Shown: in pieces, positions 48,501-55,658 of the stretch
Numbering within the stretch: position 1 is the stretch's first letter
Layout of the letters: the number at the start of each line of letters is the position of its first letter
From: Monoplex corrugatus
Taxonomy: Eukaryota > Mollusca > Gastropoda > Littorinimorpha > Ranellidae
Assembly: GCA_030674185.1 (NCBI GenBank)
Contig: CM060312.1
Coordinates: 35,567,862-35,631,861, forward strand
Direction of reading: 5' to 3'
Length of the DNA: 64,000 nucleotides
Made by a program: the position numbers and the translations under genes
Notes under the pieces: generated by a model
Databases searched by the model: none
What the model saw: the letters and a program-made list of their open reading frames with translations, nothing else
What the model was told of the DNA's origin: nothing

Positions 48501-50447
48501 GATGACGTAACAGGTGTTGTCTAGGTGTGGCCTAGCCAAGTGCCATCCCACTCTGTCTTGATAGAAACCATTGCCAGTTAGTCTAGGAATGTTTTTGTCC
48601 AGGCAAGCCTGGCTTATTTCGCAGCTGATCTCCATATCTAAAGAAAAGAAAATGCTGGTTGCTGGGGAGCAGTCCAGAAAACTTGTAAAGCACTATGTCA
48701 GTATTTCAGTCATTTAGAGGGAAGGTCCTAAATTTCCAGATTAGGTAGCACATTTTGTTCTGTGCAGAACTTGTCAGACCTCCTACCTGGGATAGCAAGA
48801 GGAGAGGGGCTTGGAGTTTGGTTTCAGTCAATAGCCTGACAACAATATAATTATGTGGCAATAGTGGACTCAGTGTGACCTGGTTTACTATCAAACAGCT
48901 GGGGGATCATGTCAGGAAGGCCTCAGCTTTCAGCTTGTATTACCATGCATGTAGGCCTACATGATGAAAATACATTTCTGTTATAATCTGATTGTCACAT
49001 GAAAATGTGACACATGGTGACAGTTTGGTGACATATCTTCACATTTAGATTATGTCAATTAAAGATTACAGTACAGTCTTGTTGACATGTTTGCTCAATT
49101 TCTTTGATAAAATGTCATATAGGTGAGATCAGATACACGCATTTTGAGGTTAAAACGTTAAAACAAAAAAAACTAAGAAAACTAAGGGCAGTTTCTGTTT
49201 AGAGAAAGCTGAATGCAAGAGTGTTAGCCTTTTGTCTGCTCTGTTTTTATGATGATCTTGAGTACTCTGTAGAAAAGTCCTGATCACTAAACATTTGCAT
49301 TGTAGATGGTGGTTGGTTCAAAATTTGGATACTGCCCTTTGTCCATTGGTTTTCTGTAGACAGCTTGGGAAGTGCCATCTTCAAGGAAGTAAGATGTGTG
49401 TTCAGTAGGCCTACTTCTGTTAACTAAACCTTTGGACCAAGGAAGGCTTCTGTGTCTGCTGCTTCTATTTTTTTGGTGATCTTGAGTTCTGTGTAGAAAA
49501 GAGTCCTGATCACAAAGCGTTAGCATTATGTCAGGTGAAGTTTTCAGTTTCGTGTTCATGTATTTTGTACTCACTTTTGACAGTATTATTGATATGTTTG
49601 TGTACGTGATAATCCCTTTATCAAACAAAATGATTATGACAGTAACACCTCAGATCAGTGTATCCAAACTGTCAGTTCGCAGCTAAAGTAAAGGAGAATG
49701 GACACCTTGTTTTCTGTGACACTGGACCATGTTTTTGAGGATGGTACTTCCAAGTTGAGCATCTACAGAAAACGTTTTTTTTTAAAGGTCAAAATTCCTT
49801 GGCACAGGGGGAGTAACTTCTTACTTTACACGTTGACACTGAAAGGGTTAATTCTGTTGGTGAACATCACAGGTGCCTGTAACTCTTGGGCCATGTAGAT
49901 GCCAGGATATATTATGGAACTAAGTGTAAAAGTACAACCTTGCCATGCAGTCTCAATCCAGAATGGAACTCGGTGGCATCTTGATTGTCATTGACCTTAT
50001 CATCATAGCATTGTGAAAAATTGTCAAGAGATTTTGCTGCCATTAGTGTGGCATAGAAAATATGACAGCAAAAAAATGGTGTATTTAACGCTGATGTAAT
50101 TTTATATAGGCCTATATATATGTGTGTGTGTGTGTTAGTTGTGTGTTCGTTGTGTGACCTTGTGATGTTTTTGAATGACTTAAGAAAAACAACCAACCAC
50201 CTCCTTCCCTACCTGGATGGAAACGTGTCAGTGAAATTAAAATGGGAGATCATGTGTGTTCTAGGTGGCTGAGCTGCAGCGTCTGGATGGTCAGTACAAA
50301 GATCAGATCAACTTGGCCATCACCATGGCTGAAAAACTTGTTGCTGGAAAGGTCAACCGCCAGCAATACCTCGACTCGGAAACTGGCGTCAACAGCAAGC
50401 GGGAAGACGTCTACCAGAAGATGGAGACTCTCCGAGCTATGCTGTAA
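28022..50447 (+). CDS. RPN1: RPN1, ribophorin I (OST subunit 1), complete, ten exons
   Basis: Subunit of the endoplasmic reticulum oligosaccharyltransferase that transfers glycan from dolichol to Asn-X-Ser/Thr of nascent proteins; RPN1 delivers substrates and ties the complex to the translocon. Exons: 28022-28270, 32298-32356, 34293-34602, 35617-35823, 36785-36977, 37887-37986, 39063-39201, 41976-42095, 43632-43877, 50265-50447. Phases agree at every junction; the total is 1806 nt, 601 residues plus TAA, close to the vertebrate length of about 607. The signal peptide is in residues 1-20 ([14 protein letters not shown]). The large luminal domain includes the conserved [13 protein letters not shown] block with a sequon at Asn293, [12 protein letters not shown] and [11 protein letters not shown]. 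One membrane helix lies at about 434-451, followed by the conserved RLDFSITK and a helical cytosolic tail. The ATG at 28022 is chosen because it starts the signal peptide; an upstream in-frame ATG (27944) would add a charged leader. Introns are full of mobile DNA. Confidence 0.97.
28271..29868 (+). other. RPN1 intron 1, first part
   Basis: Non-coding. It holds a tRNA-like SINE head near 28785-28855, a CA microsatellite at 29248-29301 and a GA/GT run with G tract at 29640-29700. No other gene is seen. Confidence 0.55.
28780..28900 (+). repeat. Possible tRNA-derived SINE head
   Basis: GCCAGGTGGTCAA at 28788-28800 resembles a pol III A box and GGTTTGAATCTCGG at 28837-28850 a B box, 49 bp apart, as in a tRNA. 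The rest does not fold as a functional tRNA by eye. Only one copy is seen here. Confidence 0.45.
29869..31530 (+). mobile_element. hAT-like element, 1662 bp, in RPN1 intron 1
   Basis: Terminal inverted repeats are CAGGGTTCACACAG on the left and CAGGGTTCATACAG (complement) on the right. Both ends carry multiple AGTCCTTAAA motifs inside the termini. The flanks show an identical TTAAA (29864-29868 and 31531-31535), a 5 bp target duplication if real; classic hATs make 8 bp, so this may be an hAT5-type element. The single gene inside is a truncated transposase, making it non-autonomous. Confidence 0.82.
30209..31157 (+). pseudogene. hAT-like transposase, truncated and frameshifted
   Basis: The family's usual start appears to be ATG 30209 (MPGKCWF, then [20 protein letters not shown]). 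A T5 run at 30305-30309 puts this frame one base out from the main frame, which is open from 30285 to 31157. The main frame has a BED-like zinc finger ([10 protein letters not shown], then [10 protein letters not shown]), a Ser-rich linker and the start of the catalytic RNase H-like domain ([31 protein letters not shown]). It stops after 290 residues, far short of full hAT length, so the C-terminal dimerisation domain is gone. Confidence 0.75.
31536..32297 (+). other. RPN1 intron 1, last part
   Basis: AT-rich, a short GT run at 31617-31634, nothing else recognised up to the exon 2 acceptor. Confidence 0.55.
32298..32356 (+). CDS. RPN1: RPN1 exon 2
   Basis: A 59-nt exon between TTGTTTCAG and GTAAGG, encoding a Lys/Asp-rich loop ([19 protein letters not shown]). 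It ends in phase 2; the split Ser codon is completed by exon 3. It is too short to stand out as an open frame and was located by phase. Confidence 0.88.
32710..32838. repeat. (CA)n-(CT)n microsatellite
   Basis: About 90 bp of CA then about 37 bp of CT with two interruptions. Frames over it are artefacts. Confidence 0.95.
33893..34131. mobile_element. Short inverted-repeat element (MITE-like)
   Basis: A perfect 16-bp inverted repeat: CTTACCATATCCAACT at 33899-33914 and its exact complement at 34111-34126. No open frame inside. A further right-end-like motif (GCATCAGTTGATATGGTA, one base shorter) lies at 33783-33800, so two elements may be nested or adjacent. The internal sequence after the left repeat (CTCTAAGGCCCACCTTACAG) resembles 61360-61400. 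Confidence 0.72.
34293..34602 (+). CDS. RPN1: RPN1 exon 3
   Basis: 310 nt. Acceptor GTTTGCAG, donor GTAGGC. It encodes [18 protein letters not shown] and the [20 protein letters not shown] block typical of ribophorin I. Confidence 0.95.
34603..35616 (+). other. RPN1 intron 3
   Basis: AT rich. The open frame at 34611-35009 is intron sequence, Phe/Leu/Tyr rich with no domain. A SINE-like piece lies at 35410-35570, just before exon 4. Confidence 0.55.
35410..35570 (-). repeat. SINE-like repeat copy A
   Basis: Shares with 38100-38245 the sequence around GGGGAAGG, AGCAG, GGAGATGGGCAC and TAATGCTAGC/TAATGCTTGC. The preceding GTGGGTACTTGTCCATG and GAATACCTCACTCTAGT correspond. Read on the minus strand it begins CCTTCCCCCACCTTGAACAT. 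Confidence 0.5.
35617..35823 (+). CDS. RPN1: RPN1 exon 4
   Basis: 207 nt, phase 0 at both ends (TGTTTCAG / GTACGT). It encodes the [20 protein letters not shown] region and a sequon in ENNSPF. Confidence 0.95.
35960..36140 (+). repeat. Possible tRNA-derived SINE piece
   Basis: GTCAGTGCAGTGGACTGATG followed 15-20 bp later by GGTTGCTTTGAACCCC resembles degenerate A and B boxes of a tRNA-type promoter. A single copy only, so weak. Confidence 0.3.
36271..36561. repeat. Three tandem copies of a 97-bp unit
   Basis: Units begin AGCTGCCTACATG at 36271, AGCTGTCTACATG at 36368 and AGCTGCCTTCATG at 36465, exactly 97 bp apart. They share GTTCATTTGTTCTGT and GGGTATATTAGAATCTAGG. Divergence is low, about 5-10 percent by eye. 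It lies in RPN1 intron 4. Confidence 0.92.
36785..36977 (+). CDS. RPN1: RPN1 exon 5
   Basis: 193 nt. Acceptor ATCAATGCAG, donor GTTAGT. It carries the best conserved luminal block, [11 protein letters not shown] to [10 protein letters not shown], including the likely glycosylated Asn293. It ends in phase 1. Confidence 0.96.
37498..37690. repeat. Minisatellite, seven units of 27-31 bp
   Basis: AGGCCAGATTATC(C/T)AGTAT followed by a variable (TG)n and TACA or TAGA. Unit landmarks lie at 37511, 37540, 37571, 37598, 37625, 37654 and 37683. Length variation comes from the GT part. RPN1 intron 5. Confidence 0.93.
37887..37986 (+). CDS. RPN1: RPN1 exon 6
   Basis: 100 nt, entered in phase 1 (split Gly codon) and left in phase 2 (split Lys codon) at GTGAGT. 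It encodes [17 protein letters not shown] and VKVILPEGS. Confidence 0.94.
38090..38260 (-). repeat. SINE-like repeat copy B
   Basis: Same family and orientation as 35410-35570. On the minus strand it contains CCTTCCCCAACCCTTACTAG and GAGGTATTCATTCACGG. In RPN1 intron 6. Confidence 0.5.
38380..38660 (+). repeat. SINE-like repeat copies C/D, opposite orientation
   Basis: CTTTCCCCAGCCCTGATCAA, then GGTCAGGTACTCATTCACAG (38588-38628) matches the minus strand of copies A and B. A second, more diverged piece (CCATGAACAGCGTTAAATAC, CCATTCACAATTAG) lies at 38410-38445. Both continue into a related GAGACCA(C/T)AT segment. Confidence 0.5.
39063..39201 (+). CDS. RPN1: RPN1 exon 7
   Basis: 139 nt. Acceptor CTGTCAAG, donor GTTGGT. 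It encodes [20 protein letters not shown] and the [20 protein letters not shown] block just before the membrane helix. Confidence 0.94.
39565..39630 (-). mobile_element. Scrap of the RTE-like LINE of copies 1 and 2
   Basis: The complement of 39569-39627 reads AAGTTGATAAGTTTAAATAT then CTGGGAACAGTCATCTCACC, nearly identical to 2317-2358 and 11658-11700. Only this short piece is recognisable. Confidence 0.7.
39690..40450 (+). mobile_element. Jockey/I-type LINE RNase H domain remnant
   Basis: Frameshifted plus-strand translation contains a RNase H order: [20 protein letters not shown] and an [14 protein letters not shown] segment near 39840-39960, then [14 protein letters not shown] near 40031-40072 (the usual PGH-GI-GNE motif). 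Poorer C-terminal sequence follows to about 40440. Unlike the RTE-like LINEs here, this type carries RNase H. Inactive. RPN1 intron 7. Confidence 0.62.
40795..41805 (+). mobile_element. RTE-like LINE, 3' kilobase, best preserved copy
   Basis: Plus-strand reverse transcriptase from [20 protein letters not shown] (one in-frame TGA) through [18 protein letters not shown], the catalytic [22 protein letters not shown] and a [20 protein letters not shown] thumb region to a basic RRRGRQ. Then a frameshift near 41652 leads into [13 protein letters not shown] and [11 protein letters not shown]. It ends at a (GAT)n tail at 41795-41808. 5' truncated. It lies only 170 bp upstream of RPN1 exon 8 in the sense orientation. 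Confidence 0.82.
41976..42095 (+). CDS. RPN1: RPN1 exon 8: membrane helix
   Basis: 120 nt, phase 0. It encodes [14 protein letters not shown], the membrane segment [17 protein letters not shown] and the following RLDFSITK signature. The donor is GTAATC. An RTE-like LINE fragment ends only about 170 bp upstream of the exon. Confidence 0.95.
42425..42750. repeat. CA and CT microsatellite cluster
   Basis: CA arrays at about 42425-42588 and 42700-42745, separated by CT runs at 42589-42620 and 42665-42702. RPN1 intron 8. Confidence 0.93.
42847..42983. repeat. Tandem duplication, 66-bp unit
   Basis: GACTCCAGGACAGAAGTGAC then AAATATGTTACTTGA(A/G)CAAGGAGAA occurs at 42847 and again at 42913, each ending AAGGAAAAAGAAGAAAA. 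The copies are nearly identical, so recent. Confidence 0.9.
42985..43265 (+). mobile_element. LINE endonuclease fragment
   Basis: The frame 42992-43222 contains [14 protein letters not shown], then [13 protein letters not shown], the first two motifs of a LINE apurinic-type endonuclease (WN and QET), then a degraded IVIRKNLKG stretch. Truncated on both sides. RPN1 intron 8, sense orientation. Confidence 0.65.
43475..43550. repeat. TTAACCCTTTGA-type terminal repeat
   Basis: CTAACCCTTTGACTACCGCA at 43477 and TTTAACCCTTTGATTCCCTC at 43518, 42 bp apart. The same pair (66 bp apart) occurs at 55655 and 55721, the left end of the TTAA-bounded element at 55659-57179. It is probably an end fragment of the same element family; no partner end was found. 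Confidence 0.5.
43632..43877 (+). CDS. RPN1: RPN1 exon 9: cytosolic helices
   Basis: 246 nt, phase 0 (ACATACAG / GTCAGT). Glu/Gln/Arg/Lys-rich amphipathic helices ([34 protein letters not shown]). A repeat carrying TTAACCCTTTGA ends about 90 bp upstream of the acceptor. Confidence 0.95.
44054..45106 (+). mobile_element. TTAA-bounded element (1053 bp), piggyBac-like
   Basis: TTAA at 44050-44053 and 45107-45110. Terminal repeats TCTCTTGAGTGCTG (left) and CCCCTTGAGTGCAG (right complement), 11 of 14 matching. Near the left end the palindromic CCGTAAAATTTACGGAG (44071-44087) recurs as ACGTGAAATTTACGGAG (44116-44132), 45 bp away. No transposase is readable. It is assigned to the piggyBac type by TTAA, the terminus pattern and the paired palindromes shared with elements that do encode piggyBac transposase. 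RPN1 intron 9. Confidence 0.68.
45111..46131 (+). other. RPN1 intron 9 between two TTAA elements
   Basis: No gene, repeat array or transposon frame recognised. Confidence 0.5.
46136..47567 (-). mobile_element. Internally deleted piggyBac element (1432 bp)
   Basis: TTAA at 46132-46135 and 47568-47571. Terminal repeats CCCAACATGTGTCAC (left) and CCCAAATTGTGGCAC (right complement), 12 of 15 matching. The minus strand encodes only a piggyBac N-terminal half. The right end has GGCCGAT-TAG-ATCGGCC twice, at 47494-47510 and 47535-47551, 41 bp apart. RPN1 intron 9, antisense. Confidence 0.85.
46647..47395 (-). pseudogene. piggyBac transposase N-terminal half, frameshifted
   Basis: Starts [10 protein letters not shown] at 47395 with the usual acidic Ser/Asp-rich N-terminus (47084-47395). 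A frameshift near 47090 moves to a second frame, 47087-46647. That frame holds the DDE_Tnp_1_7 start ([20 protein letters not shown], then [20 protein letters not shown]). It ends before the first catalytic Asp, so the product cannot catalyse. Confidence 0.82.
47613..47997 (-). mobile_element. tRNA-derived SINE, copy 1
   Basis: Read on the minus strand it begins near 47997 with GAGTGGCAGAATGGTTCAGA (A box), followed by GGTTCCAGGGTTTGTTTCCC (B box, 47947-47928), a good tRNA-like head. A unique body follows that is shared with 53028-53400. No target duplication was confirmed. Confidence 0.72.
48000..50264 (+). other. RPN1 intron 9, last part
   Basis: Contains a T tract plus C tract at 48386-48414, a repeated segment around 49250-49330 and 49470-49530 (TGATCTTGAGT, TGTAGAAAAG, TCCTGATCAC), a solitary TTAA-type end near 49830-49851 and a short GT run at 50119-50134. 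No gene recognised. Confidence 0.5.
49812..49847. repeat. Solitary TTAA-type terminus
   Basis: Read inward from the TTAA at 49848-49851 the sequence is CCCTTTCAGTGTCAACGTGT, like the CCCTTTCGCTGCCGAAGTGT end at 7450 (both continue AAA). No partner end was found; possibly a fragment of the same family as the remnant at 7035-7450. Confidence 0.4.
50265..50447 (+). CDS. RPN1: RPN1 terminal exon 10
   Basis: 183 nt including TAA. Acceptor TGTTCTAG. It encodes the last cytosolic helices ([16 protein letters not shown] to [11 protein letters not shown]). It is separated from exon 9 by a 6.4 kb intron holding two TTAA-bounded elements and a SINE. Confidence 0.96.
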   Translation: MAELQRLDGQYKDQINLAITMAEKLVAGKVNRQQYLDSETGVNSKREDVYQKMETLRAML

Positions 50448-50691
50448 CTGTCAGGCAGTAGCTGTGTTCAGCTTGGCTTGATAAGCAATTCAAACTGTTA
50501 ATTATTTTAAAGCTGTTAGCTTCAGATTCTTTTGTTGCTTTTTGTGTGTTTTGGGCTGCATATGTGATTGAGTTATGAGGAAAATAACAATTATTAATTG
50601 TAGATTAAATTTAATTAAATGTTTTTGGTATGCTTGAATTTGTTTTGGAGGATTGTGATGATGATGGAAGGTTTTGTGGTGTATAGTAAAA

Positions 50692-50849
50692 AATAAATGA
50701 TTTTTTGGGAGCCTTGTGGTGATGATGGAAGGGTTTGTGGTATGTCATAAAAATAAATGAAATGACGAGTGATTGTTGTGAATGTTTGTTCGCTTATAGG
50801 CCTACATGTGTGATGTATGTCCCAAAATGCATGTTGCCGTTCAAATAAA
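50692..50849 (+). promoter_or_regulatory. RPN1: RPN1 polyadenylation signals in duplicated 3' UTR
   Basis: AATAAA occurs at 50692-50697, 50752-50757 and 50844-50849. The first two sit in two diverged copies of a unit of about 60 bp (50645-50700 and 50706-50760) that both contain GATGATGGAAGG and end AAAATAAATGA. Alternative 3' ends are therefore possible. Confidence 0.65.
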
Positions 50850-52150
50850 GTTATAGTAATAAAAATGTTGTTTTCTTATCCACTCTACTATGACTCGCCA
50901 TCATATTTTGTGGATAACGTAAGGTCACTGTCTATATGATAACATAATAGGTAAAGATATTTCAGTTCTTATGAGTTACATTTTACAATAAATGAAAAAG
51001 TGAAAGAAAAAAGAGTGTGATTTGTTTTATCTGTGCGAAGATGACTTGTCTTGGTTTCTTTGCAAAATTTTTGTTATCTTCAGACACATCCCTTCCCCCC
51101 AGACTGGTTATCTGGTGTAAAACGTTCTTTCTATAGGGCACGAATCTGACGTTCCCGTTGAGCATTAGTCGATTTTCAGTTACTTTTTTTTTTTTTTTTT
51201 CCAAATGAAATGTTTTTTAGTAGCCAGAATTTTTTTTTTTTTTTTCCTGAGGGGATTAGTGGTCTGGTTCCTATACAGTGTTCTCCCACTTATTGAGGCC
51301 ATTTTATGAAGTATTTTGCTTCTTGACTGTAAAGCCCAGCACAGGCAGTTTCTCCATGTCTTCACTGCCACACTCACCATAGGTAACGTGGTAATCACAG
51401 CACAGTTTTTTTTTTCATTTCTGTTGAGGATGTTGAAGGGCTTTTGGAACACATGAATTGATTTGCAGCCTTCATCAGTTTCTCAGACAGGACTAAAGTA
51501 GACAGGGGTAAATTTTCTAACTCCAGGTGTAGTTTCCGTAGAGGGATTAGAAAAAAGACCCACATAGGCCTACTTGTGGCCATTGGTTTAGTTTAAGATT
51601 TACATCACATGTTAAATTAGATTCATATCCTTTATCTTCTGTTTTTATGTTTATGGTGGAAGCTCTGTGGAAAGTGATCCCGACCACAGCATACTTGTAA
51701 TAGGCGGTGCTTTGATTAAAGTCATCCGTCTGAATTAATTTATCTACAGTCAGTGTGGTAAAACTATCTTCAAAGCCATGGACAAGACTAAAGTGCCTGT
51801 TCAAATTTTTTCATATTGAGGTTGGCTATGGTACGAGGATCTCTCTCACTGCTGCACGATGTTTTGATGGCAAAAACATCCTATGGTAGCAAGAATATGT
51901 AGTATCAAAGAGGCAGAGCTTCAAAATAAAATCACACAATTTTGACCACATTTACCAAAAATAAACTGCAAACAACAGACTGTTGGAAAACACAAGGAAA
52001 TTAATGTTTTAAATACACCTTACCCAATCTTGCCAAAGCACATGTTCCTGACAGTGTTTTTGTTACAGGTAGTAATCTAAAAGTGTGCTCAGGCCAAGGT
52101 TTGCATAGGCGAAAAAACAACTTTCCTGGCACACTGCAATTCATTTCCAT
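50850..52150. other. Downstream of RPN1, no gene recognised
   Basis: T tracts at 51182-51200 and 51228-51245. Overlapping minus-strand open frames at 51395-51804 have fairly normal amino-acid composition, but no domain, no clear splice structure and frame changes. Left unassigned. Confidence 0.45.
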
Positions 52151-52151
52151 G

Positions 52152-52926
52152 ACATAATAATAATAATAATTACAATATTTATACAGCGCAAAATCTTGAT
52201 AAAATCAAATCTAAGCGCTGAAACAGACACGCATGTACGCGCACGCACACACACACACACGCATGGCTATAAATGGGGACAAACAATAAAAGCAAGAATA
52301 AAAGCAATGGAAAATTATAGAGAGCATATCATACAATTATATATTATAACAATGTGATTCCCCTCCGATCGGAGACAGGCTGCAGGGGGGGAGGTTGAGT
52401 GAGGTTAGGATTTTATGCAGAGGAGAAAAGGTGAGTTGAGAGCGGACTTGGAGACAAAATTAGGTTGCTGACGGACTGAGAGAGGAAGTTTGTTCCAGGA
52501 GGGTGGACCAGAAACAGAGAAGGCTCGTGGACCATAGGTATTGAGCTTAGTGCGTGGAAAGTGAAAAGTCAGAGGATCGGAGGCAGAGCGGAGGGTATGT
52601 GAGGGAACATAGATCTCAAGTAGGCTTGACAGGTAATCGGGGACTGCGTTATTGAGGCTTTTGTAGCACATGGTGTCTAATTTGTACTGTATGCGCTTTG
52701 ATACAGGGAGCCAGTGAAGTTGTGCCAGGAGAGGAGATATGTGGTCAGCTTTTTTCTTTTTGAGTACAAGGCGTACAGCATTGTTTTGAATGCGCTGTAG
52801 GATGTGAATGGTGGAGGCAGGAAGACCAGACAGGAGTGAATTGCAATAGTCAATGCGAGACATTATGAAGGAGAGAACGAGTTTTGCAGTTGTTTCCACA
52901 GAGAGATACTTCCTGACATATTGCAT
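52152..52926 (-). mobile_element. CR1/L2-like LINE 3' end
   Basis: The minus frame 52926-52405 (173 aa) is the C-terminal part of a LINE reverse transcriptase: [62 protein letters not shown] and a short tail. A 3' UTR follows, then a (ATT)n tail (AATAATAATAATAAT on the plus strand at 52158-52172), typical of CR1/L2 types. 5' truncated but the frame is intact, so fairly young. Confidence 0.85.
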
Positions 52927-53027
52927 CCTTCCACATAGATTTAGTACATGTATTCAATTTTTCTGCTTCACTGAATCTTGTTATTATTTCTTTAGTCAGT
53001 GGATTTACTATGTGAAATTTGGGCTAA

Positions 53028-53400
53028 TCTCCCCTTGCACTGTGGCACCACTTCTTTCTTGCTTGCTCGCTTTTTTTTTTTTAAAATTAAACCAAGAGTT
53101 TACAAAGGCAAGGCTAATTGGCCTTTAAGGGGAGGGACCAGGGAAATCAGCCTAGCCCAACAAGAGTTTTATGCCAGGGCAGTCGGGCAAAAGCCCTGCT
53201 CTTCACAATTTTCAACTGCTGTGGGATCTTACAGGTAGGCCTATATGCAGGCCAGAAAGCACACAGGTCTGACTCATTTTTTGTCCCTTCTATAGGATTA
53301 GATGTTCAGTTCGATTTTCCTGTCAAACTGAGGAGAAAGGTTGGGGCCTCAACAGGAAACAAACTCTGGAACCTTGAGTTTACTAACTGGCATGCAAACG
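53028..53400 (-). mobile_element. tRNA-derived SINE, copy 2
   Basis: Same body as 47613-47997 (for example GGCAAGGCTAATTGGCCT, GGGGAGGGACCAGGGAAATC, AAAGCCCTGCTCTTCA). B box GGTTCCAGAGTTTGTTTCC on the minus strand. The A box is decayed. Confidence 0.7.
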
Positions 53401-54840
53401 TCTTGTATCGAGTAAAGGCAAATCACTTCCACACTATGAAATATCCATCTGGAGTCTACATGCCAAAACGCCTGTGATTCTGGAAACATTAAGTAGGTCA
53501 TTTCAAACTTGTACAAGTGCTACCGTAATGATGTATTGGTCAAAAGGGAAAAGAACTGCCACAGTCATCTAAGTGTCCCAGCACACAAGGTTACTCCCCT
53601 TAACCGATCTTGGTTCACACACAATCGCAGTTTTCTTTTTAACGTATTCAGGACGCTACTGCCTCAGCCCAGCATATTCCAGCCTGAGGGCTGCCTAGAA
53701 ATTTTGGTGGTTAATGTTGTTTTAAAGCCCAGCCAATTGCATAGAGCCATGTCAAGGTTAATAACCGTTCAAAACATACAAAATTTCAACAGGAAAAAAA
53801 ACAAAAACAAAGAAAATTAAGTGCACATATCAATGCACTCGCGCACATAATCCAAGGACATGCATGGCGTTGACCACTTCATCCAATTTATCACACAAGG
53901 GATTTAAAAAACGCCTGAATACAAACTTAAGCAAACCTAAGGACACCAAAACATGATTCCGTGTATCTCACCTCCCTAGAGCCAAAAATGCACTTAATAC
54001 ATGTACCCAGTTAACAATCCTAAGAAAAAGTATGTAAGACTTTATCAAACACATACAGGTGAATGGACCAGCAAGGCAGAAAATGATAGAAATGACAGAA
54101 AACAAAGAGCAAGGCAGAAACAAAGAGTGACAGAAAAGAGGAAATTTCCAGCACAGAATTACCAGAAGGTGGGAATACTTATTTATACTGCAAGAACCCC
54201 TGGCATCCCCACGGGGGAAGAAATTTCAGTTAGAAAATAGGAACTGGGAAAATCCCCCCAGTGATTTTGACTGTAGACAGATTGGTCTAAAATGTGGCAG
54301 AATTACAGATGTTGCCATATGGCAGCCATATTGTAAACGGGCAACATTTAATTAAAAAAAAAGCACTGTTTTGACAGTGAATTAGATGTAATCAATCAGG
54401 TTTGCACTGTTCTGATAGTGAACAACATAGAATGAAAACACCATAGTCATGCAACTACAATAAATACAACTACACAAGAAAACAGGTGCTCGAAGAAGAC
54501 ATTTACCACATGATTAGCTTATACTCGCCAAATCCACAGGAAGTTCTCAATACAAACACCACGGATATTTTTCAGCATCTTCAATGTTGAAATTCAAATA
54601 AAGACAGCAAAATACAAATTGAACAACAGAAGACTGGTGACAGAAAGTGCTCGTCAAACATGGTATGGATTGAAAAAATAGGATAAGGACAAATTTTGGA
54701 ATTGGGAGTTTGCTGCCACAAGTTTGCTCAGAATTCAGCACTGAGTGACGTTCTGCTGTTACGAGTTATATCAGAATTCATCCAAAATTAGTTAATGACA
54801 TCGTATTGCATCATAAGACACAATACCCACAACAAGTTTC
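53401..54840. other. Non-coding, no gene recognised
   Basis: A TTAA at 53639-53642 followed by CGTATTCAGGACGC and an inverted CCTCAG/CTGAGG pair at 53662-53688 may be the end of another small TTAA MITE, but no convincing partner end was found. The rest is unremarkable. Confidence 0.4.
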
Positions 54841-54864
54841 AGTAATGTTATCTGCTTGCGGCTG

Positions 54865-55180
54865 TTATCTATCAGAATGATTTTGAGCATTCCTTGGCTG
54901 GCATGGCCAATCAAAATGACAAGTGCAGTCGTTATGGCAGTGTTGGAGATTTTCTTTCTTGGGAAGAGTGTGATAATAAATGGCTGAGTCCCTGGTAACC
55001 AATAAAGTGGTAATTATGGCAGTGTTGGAGATTTCCTTTCTTGGGAAGTGCCAAATTTTCTTGCAGATGGCAACTGGGACATCAATTATTGCCTCTCCGC
55101 CACTTTTCAATACTTCTGCAGGGAATTTGTCAATACCTGCAGTCTTACCACATTTCAATAACTTCATTGCAGCTACACCC
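54865..55180 (-). mobile_element. RTE-like LINE reverse-transcriptase scrap
   Basis: Minus strand: MKLLKCGKTAGIDKFPAEVL, then GGEAIIDVPVAICKKIW and LPKKENLQHCHN, the first reverse-transcriptase motifs (GKA-GIDKIPAE, IIT-PKKGN). A block of about 34 bp (TATGGCAGTGTTGGAGATTT) occurs twice (54933 and 55015), duplicating part of the frame. Confidence 0.72.
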
Positions 55181-55492
55181 CCTGTAGGGATGCTGGGGGC
55201 TCTTTCAGTATAAATGGTATATCGTTCCCTCTCCTCAACCCCTCAAAAAAAACAAAAAAACAAAATCGAAGAGCTCAGTGTAGAAAAAAATTCACCCAAA
55301 CAATCCCTTCTGTTTGTGACCTAGTCAGGAAACTTACCAAACCCTTATGTTCATGACTTAGTTAAAAAAAACTTGGGTAAGGTTCTTCACAAAAAATCTA
55401 ATGAAGATATTAGCCTATTCAAAATTTCAACAAGCCCCTCAAAATGGTTCACCCTAAAGACAAAATGGAACAGGCAAACCTCCAATCCCCTG

Positions 55493-55508
55493 GGGGGGGG
55501 GGGGGGGG
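55493..55508. repeat. G tract
   Basis: Run of about 18 G; similar tracts occur at 57465-57479 and as C at 60359-60375. Prone to length error. Confidence 0.85.
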
Positions 55509-55658
55509 AGTGAGTGGTGCTGTCAAAATGCTGCCCTCTACAGTTGATGAGCACCAAAATACTTTGCTTTACAGCAGAGGGAGAACACTGTAAAAACATT
55601 TCTTCTTCAGGGGAAGGGGGGCAGACACCAGAATTCTTCACTGCATACCACAGTTTAA

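Noticed and set aside
51395..51804. Minus-strand frames of normal composition downstream of RPN1, possibly exons of a convergent gene
   Set aside because: No domain recognised, the frames shift without splice sites I can defend, and one terminates in T-tract sequence.
53639..53761. Small TTAA MITE with CCTCAG/CTGAGG hairpin
   Set aside because: The two TTAA-flanking ends do not match each other, so the boundaries are not supported.
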